Under the pieces are notes generated by a model. That model was not told the DNA's origin, ran no database searches, and saw only the letters and a program-made list of their open reading frames with translations. Positions 59,692-64,000 of a stretch of 64,000 bases of DNA are shown here, piece after piece; positions within the stretch are counted from its first letter, which is position 1; the number at the start of each line of letters is the position of its first letter. Origin of the DNA: Ramlibacter algicola (GTDB lineage: Bacteria > Pseudomonadota > Gammaproteobacteria > Burkholderiales > Burkholderiaceae_C). Location: contig NZ_JAEDAO010000001.1 of NCBI RefSeq assembly GCF_016641735.1, positions 2,914,001 to 2,978,000 on the forward strand. The letters are read 5' to 3'. Made by a program: the position numbers and the translations under genes.

Positions 59692-59770
59692 GGGCGCGGA
59701 TTAGAGCAAAACGCGGCATGCAAATGAAAAGTGGTGCCCAGGGCGCCACCTTCACTTTCATGTCGTGCGA

Positions 59771-59926
59771 TCAGCGACCGCGCGCGACACAGCTCATCAC
59801 GGCGCCCCTCTGGCTGGCACAGAGCAGGCCGGCCCCGGCGGCTGTGTCCGTCACCTTCGTCATGCAGGAGACGAACTGTCCCTGGTTCTTCGGCCCCATG
59901 CATGCTTCGACATCCGCATGCAGCAT
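59771..59926 (-). pseudogene. Short remnant of a small Cys-containing protein
   Basis: The 59692-60106 gap holds a protein-like minus-strand frame ending at 59771. From ATG 59926 it reads MLHADVEACMGPKNQGQFVSC..., then LLCASQRGAVMSCVARG, with regular Cys spacing. Upstream the frame stays open and protein-like to about 60105 without a start codon, so a fuller gene seems to have lost its 5' end. No family recognised. Confidence 0.3.
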
Positions 59927-60106
59927 CTGCCCGTTCGGGCGTCCCGGCTCAACGCGACAGGCTGGTGCTGGAAGCTCGAGGGCGCGGCGGATCAGGAAGA
60001 TGAGCGCGAGGCTGCCGGATCGCGGTTCGGTCCCGTACTGTTCGCCGTACTTGGGTCTTTCTTCGAACGCACGCGTCTCCCGGTGGATGCGATGAGCCCC
60101 ATCGCT

Positions 60107-60814
60107 TCAATCCACGCCCAGGTAAGCCTGCCGGATGGAGTCGTCGGCGCGCAGCGCGGCGCTTGTGCCCGAGCGGCCCACCTGCCCGTGCTCCAGCACA
60201 TAGACCCGGTCGGCCACCCGCAGCGCCGACTGCGCATCCTGCTCGGCCATCAGGATGGCGGTGCCGCGGCGCTGGATGCGCTTGATGGCGTCGAAGATCT
60301 CCAGCTTGAGACGGTGGGCGATCCCCACCGACGGCTCGTCCAGCAGCAGCAGCGACGGCCGTCCCATCAGCGCGCGGCCGATCGCCACCATCTGCTGCTG
60401 TCCACCAGACAGCGTGCTCACCACCTGGGGAGCGCGTTCGCGCAGCACCGGAAACAGCTCGTACACCGCGGCGAGGTCGGCCTCGATGCCGGCCCGGTCC
60501 TTGCGCAGGTAGGCGCCGAGCATCAGGTTCTTCAGCACCGAGAGTTCCGGGAACAGCCGCCGGCCCTCGGGGCAGTGGCAGATGCCCTTGCCGACGACCG
60601 CATGGGCCGGCAACGCCTGCAGCGATTCGTCCGCGAAACGCAAGGTGCCGGTGGACGGGCAGGCACGCGAGATCGCCTTGAGCAGCGTGCTCTTGCCCGC
60701 GCCGTTGGGCCCGAGCACCGCGACGAACTCGCCGCGCGCGACCTCGAGCGACACGCGCTCCAGGGCGACGGCCTTGCCGTACGAGACCGAGAGATCGCGC
60801 ACTTCAAGCAGCAT
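60107..60814 (-). CDS. livF: Branched-chain amino-acid-type ABC transporter ATPase
   Basis: 235 residues from ATG 60814. Walker A GPNGAGKSTL, Q-loop HCPEGRRLFPELSVL, signature LSGGQQQM, Walker B LLLLDEPSVGIA, H-loop MAEQDAQSALR. This is the LivF form (EGRRLFPELSV). Overlaps livG by 11 bases. Last gene of the transporter operon. Substrate class for such HAAT importers includes amino acids, amides, urea and aromatic acids; the actual one is unknown. Confidence 0.95.
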   Translation of the reverse strand: MLLEVRDLSVSYGKAVALERVSLEVARGEFVAVLGPNGAGKSTLLKAISRACPSTGTLRFADESLQALPAHAVVGKGICHCPEGRRLFPELSVLKNLMLGAYLRKDRAGIEADLAAVYELFPVLRERAPQVVSTLSGGQQQMVAIGRALMGRPSLLLLDEPSVGIAHRLKLEIFDAIKRIQRRGTAILMAEQDAQSALRVADRVYVLEHGQVGRSGTSAALRADDSIRQAYLGVD

Positions 60815-61559
60815 CGAGCGCTCCAGCTTCCTCCGCATCGCGGCCGATGTACGCCTCGATGACGGCGGGATTGCGCACGATCTCCGCCGGCGGCCCCTCG
60901 GCGATGATCTCGCCGAAGTCGAGCGCGATCACACGCTCCACCAGGCTCATGAACTCGCGCAGCTTGTGCTCGATCAGCAGCACCGTGAGCCCCTCGTCGG
61001 CATGCACCTGCCGGATCAGGGCCGACAGGTCCGCCATCTCCGCGCTGCCGAGACCGGCGAAAGGTTCATCGAGCAGCAGCAGCCGCGGCCGCGCCGCGAG
61101 CGCCCGCGCGATCTCCAGGCGGCGCTGGTCGCCATAGGACAGCGCGTCGACTCGCAGTTGCTCGCGGCCGGCCAGGCCGACCCGCTCCAGCAAGCGCAGC
61201 GCCCGCTTCTCCAGCTCGGCGTCGTCGCGGCGTCCGGTCCCGAGGCCGCCCACCACCACGTTCTCCAGCACCGTGAGGCCCAGGAACGGCCGGCACAGCT
61301 GGAAGGTGCGCGAGATACCGAGTGCGGCGATGCGGTGTGGTGGCCGTCCCAGCACGTCGTGGCCGTCGAACAGGACGCGCGCCCCCGGGTCGGGCGGGAT
61401 GAACCCGGTGAGCAGGTTGTACAGCGTGGTCTTGCCGGCGCCGTTGGGACCCAGGATGCCGACGATCTCGCCGGCCCGCACCTGGAACGAGACGTTGCGC
61501 ACAGCATGCAGCCCGCCGAAATGCTTGTTCAGGTTGGCGACGTCGAGCAGCACCGTCAT
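60804..61559 (-). CDS. livG: Branched-chain amino-acid-type ABC transporter ATPase
   Basis: 251 residues. Walker A GPNGAGKTTLYNLLTGFIPPDPG, the LivG form ISRTFQLCRPFLGLTVLENV, Walker B LLLLDEPFAGLGSAEM, H-loop IEHKLREF. The signature reads LSYGDQRRLEIARAL, the usual LivG-type variant of LSGGQ. Start overlaps the livM stop (ATGA). Forms the heterodimeric ATPase with LivF. Confidence 0.95.
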   Translation of the reverse strand: MTVLLDVANLNKHFGGLHAVRNVSFQVRAGEIVGILGPNGAGKTTLYNLLTGFIPPDPGARVLFDGHDVLGRPPHRIAALGISRTFQLCRPFLGLTVLENVVVGGLGTGRRDDAELEKRALRLLERVGLAGREQLRVDALSYGDQRRLEIARALAARPRLLLLDEPFAGLGSAEMADLSALIRQVHADEGLTVLLIEHKLREFMSLVERVIALDFGEIIAEGPPAEIVRNPAVIEAYIGRDAEEAGALDAA

Positions 61560-62557
61560 GGGCGCGGCTCCCGGCCCGGCTCGAGCTGGCTCAATCCGGC
61601 CGCGGTGCGCCCGGTGCCCGCAGGTTTGCGCGATGTGAGCGCAGCCCGAAGGCGCCGCCACATGGGCGCGACCAGTCCCTCCGGCAGGAAGAACAGGATC
61701 AGGATCAGCGTGCAGCTGTAGATCATCAGCCGCCACTCGCCGAAGTCGCGCAGCAGCTCCATCAACAGCACCAGCAGGATCGCGCCGCCCACCGGCCCGT
61801 AGATCGTGCCCATGCCGCCGACGTAGACCATGGTGATGATCGTGATCGAGGTGACGACGGCGAACAGTTGCGGGCTCACCTGCAACTGGTAGTGCGCGTA
61901 CATCGCGCCGCCGGCGCCGGCGAACGCGGCACTGATCACCAGTGAGGCGATCTTGTAGAAGGTCACGTTGATGCCGGCGGCCTGGCAGGTGGCCTCGTCG
62001 CCGCGGATGGCGCGCAGGATCAGCCCCCAGTGCGAGCGCGCCAGCACCACCAGCAGCAGCGTCATGGCGGCCAGCACGGCCAGCGCGAAGTAGTAGAAGC
62101 CCAGCTGCGAGCGGATCAGCGGCGTGAGGCCGTTGATGCCCTCCTCGCCCCCCGTGTACTCCCAGAAGATCAGCATCAGCCGCTGCATGATCACGGCGCC
62201 GGACAGCATGGCGAGCGCGAAGTAAGGCCCCTTCAGGCGCAGCGTCGGCAGCCCGATCACCAAGGCGAACAGCACTGCCACGACCATGGCTGCCGGCAGG
62301 CTCCACCAGCCGCTGGCGCCCAGGCTGGTGTTGAGGAAGCCGGCCGTGTAGGCACCGACGCCGATGAACAGGCTGTGGCCGAAGTTCTCGCGCCCGGTCA
62401 GGCCGGACATGAAGTCCCAGCTCACGGCCCAGATGCCGTAGATGGCGCTGACCGTGAGCACGCCGATCAGGTAGTTGCTGCCGAAGACGAGCGGCAGCAG
62501 CGCCATCAGCCCGAAGAAGGCGGCGGCGGCGGCGAAGTCGAGCCGGTGGGGCAGCAT
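61556..62557 (-). CDS. livM: Branched-chain amino-acid-type ABC transporter permease
   Basis: 333 residues from ATG 62557 (GTG 62578 possible). Helices with family motifs WDFMSGLTGRENFGHSLFIGVGAYTAGFL, LRLKGPYFALAMLSGAVIMQRL, and MTLLLVVLARSHWGLILRAIRGDEATCQAAGINVTFYKIASLVISAAFAG (the EAA-like loop). C-terminal tail is basic and Gly-rich. Seven bases separate it from livH. Confidence 0.93.
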   Translation of the reverse strand: MLPHRLDFAAAAAFFGLMALLPLVFGSNYLIGVLTVSAIYGIWAVSWDFMSGLTGRENFGHSLFIGVGAYTAGFLNTSLGASGWWSLPAAMVVAVLFALVIGLPTLRLKGPYFALAMLSGAVIMQRLMLIFWEYTGGEEGINGLTPLIRSQLGFYYFALAVLAAMTLLLVVLARSHWGLILRAIRGDEATCQAAGINVTFYKIASLVISAAFAGAGGAMYAHYQLQVSPQLFAVVTSITIITMVYVGGMGTIYGPVGGAILLVLLMELLRDFGEWRLMIYSCTLILILFFLPEGLVAPMWRRLRAALTSRKPAGTGRTAAGLSQLEPGREPRP

Positions 62558-62564
62558 GGCGCGA

Positions 62565-63419
62565 TCAGAAGGCAGCACGCCGGCCGAAGATGCCCGCCGG
62601 CCGCACCACCAGCATCAGCAGGGTGGCCAGCACCGACACGATCTCGGTCCACGAGGTGGAGATGCCGTAGGCCACGATGGTCTCCGCGTAGCCGAGCATC
62701 AGCGCGGCGACGATGCTGCCCGGGATCGATCCGAGGCCGCCGACCACCACGATGGCGAACGCCTTGACGATCGGCAGCAGCCACATCGTCGGCTGCACCG
62801 TCAGGAACGGCCCGGCCAGGATGCCCGCCGCGGCAGCCAGGGCCGCCGAGATCGCCATCACGAGCGAGAAGATCCGGTCGCTCGGGATGCCCATGTACTG
62901 CGCCGCCTGCGCGTCCTGCGAGATCGCGAGGATCGCCGAGCCGAGCCGCGTGTGCTGGATGAACAGCCACAGCGCCCCGATCAGCACCATGCAGACGCCC
63001 AGCGCCAGCAGCCGAGCGCCGCCGACGTCGACGCCGCCGATGGTGAACTTGGTGTCGACGAAGGCCGGCACGTTGCGGTACTCCGAGCCGAAGGTGAGAA
63101 ACAGCGCCTGCTCGACCACCAGCGCCACCGCCAGCGTGATCATCAGCACGGCCAACTGCGAATGGCGCATCGGCCGCACCAGCACGCGTTCGACCGCCAC
63201 ACCGAACAGCGCCACCACCGCGACCGACGTCAGCGCGGCCACCAGCAGCGGCCACTTGAGCGTGGAGCTCAGGAAGTAGGTGCCGTACGCGCCCAGCGCA
63301 TAGAACGAGCCGTGCGCCAGGTTCAGCACGCGGGCCACGCCGAAGATCAGCGTGAAGCCCACGGCCAGCATCGCGTAGATGGCGCTGCTGACAGCGCCGA
63401 CGATCAGGATCTCGAGCAA
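62565..63419 (-). CDS. livH: Branched-chain amino-acid-type ABC transporter permease
   Basis: 284 residues from TTG 63419, whose product starts LLEILIVGAVSSAIYAMLAVGFTLIFGVARVLNLAHGSFYALGAY, the LivH signature. MRHSQLAVLMITLAVALVVEQALF, TRLGSAILAISQDAQAAQYMGIPSDRIFSLVMAISAALAAAAGILAGPF and FAIVVVGGLGSIPGSIVAALMLG complete it. Seven bases after the binding-protein gene. Pairs with LivM. Confidence 0.93.
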   Translation of the reverse strand: MLEILIVGAVSSAIYAMLAVGFTLIFGVARVLNLAHGSFYALGAYGTYFLSSTLKWPLLVAALTSVAVVALFGVAVERVLVRPMRHSQLAVLMITLAVALVVEQALFLTFGSEYRNVPAFVDTKFTIGGVDVGGARLLALGVCMVLIGALWLFIQHTRLGSAILAISQDAQAAQYMGIPSDRIFSLVMAISAALAAAAGILAGPFLTVQPTMWLLPIVKAFAIVVVGGLGSIPGSIVAALMLGYAETIVAYGISTSWTEIVSVLATLLMLVVRPAGIFGRRAAF

Positions 63420-63426
63420 GGCGCGC

Positions 63427-64000
63427 TTACTTCTTCAGCCACGCCGGGGGGGTGAAGTCGGCGGTCCGCATCGGCTTCGGATAGATCACTTCGCGCTTGC
63501 AGCCGTCGCGCCACTGGGCCATCAGGAACGACGGGCCCTTGAAGTCGGCGGTGCCCACCTTGACGTCGTGCGTGTCGTCGAACTGGATGATGCCGGGGAT
63601 GCCGACGTAGTTGGTCTTCTCCAGCTCCTTGATCACCGCATTCGCATCCGTGCTGTTGGCGCGCTTCACCGCGTCGGCGTAAATGTAGACGGCGTCGTTG
63701 GCGCCGAACGCGGTGTACACCGGCGCGCGCGAGGTGCGCTTCTGGAACTCGTCGAAGAAGGGAATGGTCCTGGGCGTGAGCGGCGCGCGCACCGCGAAGT
63801 TGGCCGCCAGCTGGCCGATCGACTTGCCGCCGATGCGCTGGCAGAAGTCGCCGTCCATGCTCTTCACGTCGATGCCGCCATAGGGCATGGGAAAGCGCGA
63901 GTCGTACCACTGCTTGGCGAAGATGTCGCTGGAGGCATGCGACAGCACCACCACCAGGTACTGCGCTCCCGAGTCCTTGACTTTGGAGAACAGCGGCGAG
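63427..64000 (-). CDS. livK: Branched-chain amino-acid-type ABC periplasmic binding protein, N-terminus outside the window
   Basis: Only the C-terminal 190 residues are visible, running in frame from the window edge (SPLFSKVKDSGAQYLVVV...) to the stop at 63427. FGANDAVYIYADAVKRANSTDANAVIKELEKTNYVGIPGIIQFDDTHDVKVGTADFKGPSFLMAQWRDG is the C-lobe of the Leu/Ile/Val-binding (PBP type I) family. First gene of the liv-type operon, so the promoter lies outside the window. Confidence 0.92.
   Translation of the reverse strand, partial: SPLFSKVKDSGAQYLVVVLSHASSDIFAKQWYDSRFPMPYGGIDVKSMDGDFCQRIGGKSIGQLAANFAVRAPLTPRTIPFFDEFQKRTSRAPVYTAFGANDAVYIYADAVKRANSTDANAVIKELEKTNYVGIPGIIQFDDTHDVKVGTADFKGPSFLMAQWRDGCKREVIYPKPMRTADFTPPAWLKK

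Overview
The window is 64 kb of uniformly GC-rich, gene-dense chromosomal DNA. Gene ends very often overlap by four bases (ATGA or GTGA). The protein families point to a betaproteobacterium of the order Burkholderiales, most like a Comamonadaceae soil bacterium of the Ramlibacter/Variovorax type. The evidence is three Bug-type tripartite-tricarboxylate receptors, a PxKF lipoprotein, an extracellular PHB depolymerase, a GSH-dependent formaldehyde pathway and many LysR regulators. This placement is inferred from family content, not from a marker gene. No rRNA, tRNA, CRISPR array, insertion sequence or prophage was seen.

Layout. 1-13.8 kb is housekeeping and accessory: an RNB exoribonuclease (cut by the edge), the frmA-fghA formaldehyde pair, a CAP lipoprotein, a cupin, an M15 peptidase, an LpxR-like outer-membrane protein with a lipoprotein, a PACE efflux pump, a DUF938 protein, a collapsed hybrid-kinase remnant, a GrdB-like protein, an aldehyde dehydrogenase, a DUF442-type phosphatase, a SWIB protein and a nucleotidyltransferase. 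14-16.9 kb has an NhaR-type regulator, a Tim44-like membrane protein and a STAS-like protein. 16.95-22.5 kb is the most striking block: five overlapping minus-strand genes (UbiA-HAD fusion, GtrA, DprE1, DprE2, GT-C membrane glycosyltransferase). They match, step for step, the mycobacterial route to polyprenyl-phosphoryl-D-arabinofuranose and its use.

22.8-34.9 kb is catabolic: a LysR gene divergent from a ThDP-enzyme/SDR/Bug/Bug/SDR operon, then a Bug/DUF1254/CoA-transferase operon divergent from another LysR gene. 34.9-44.6 kb mixes YdeI, trehalose-phosphatase, RDD, an S8 protease, a sensor kinase, a chain of four tiny overlapping ORFs ending in a BON protein, a circularly permuted (type 2) PHB depolymerase and a methyltransferase. 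44.7-51.6 kb is a transport/catabolism island. A TetR regulator sits between its solute-binding protein gene and a permease-epimerase-GNAT-DapA-like-ATPase-VOC operon, with similar palindromes on both sides of the tetR gene.

51.6-55.5 kb holds a cold-shock-protein/small-protein/serine-protease operon and a GSH-independent formaldehyde-dehydrogenase-like gene coupled to a hemerythrin gene. 55-57.7 kb is a MarR regulator divergent from a MATE pump and SDR, with palindromic operators between. The end is a VOC protein, an Old-Yellow-Enzyme and a complete liv-type ABC transporter operon (livK cut by the edge).
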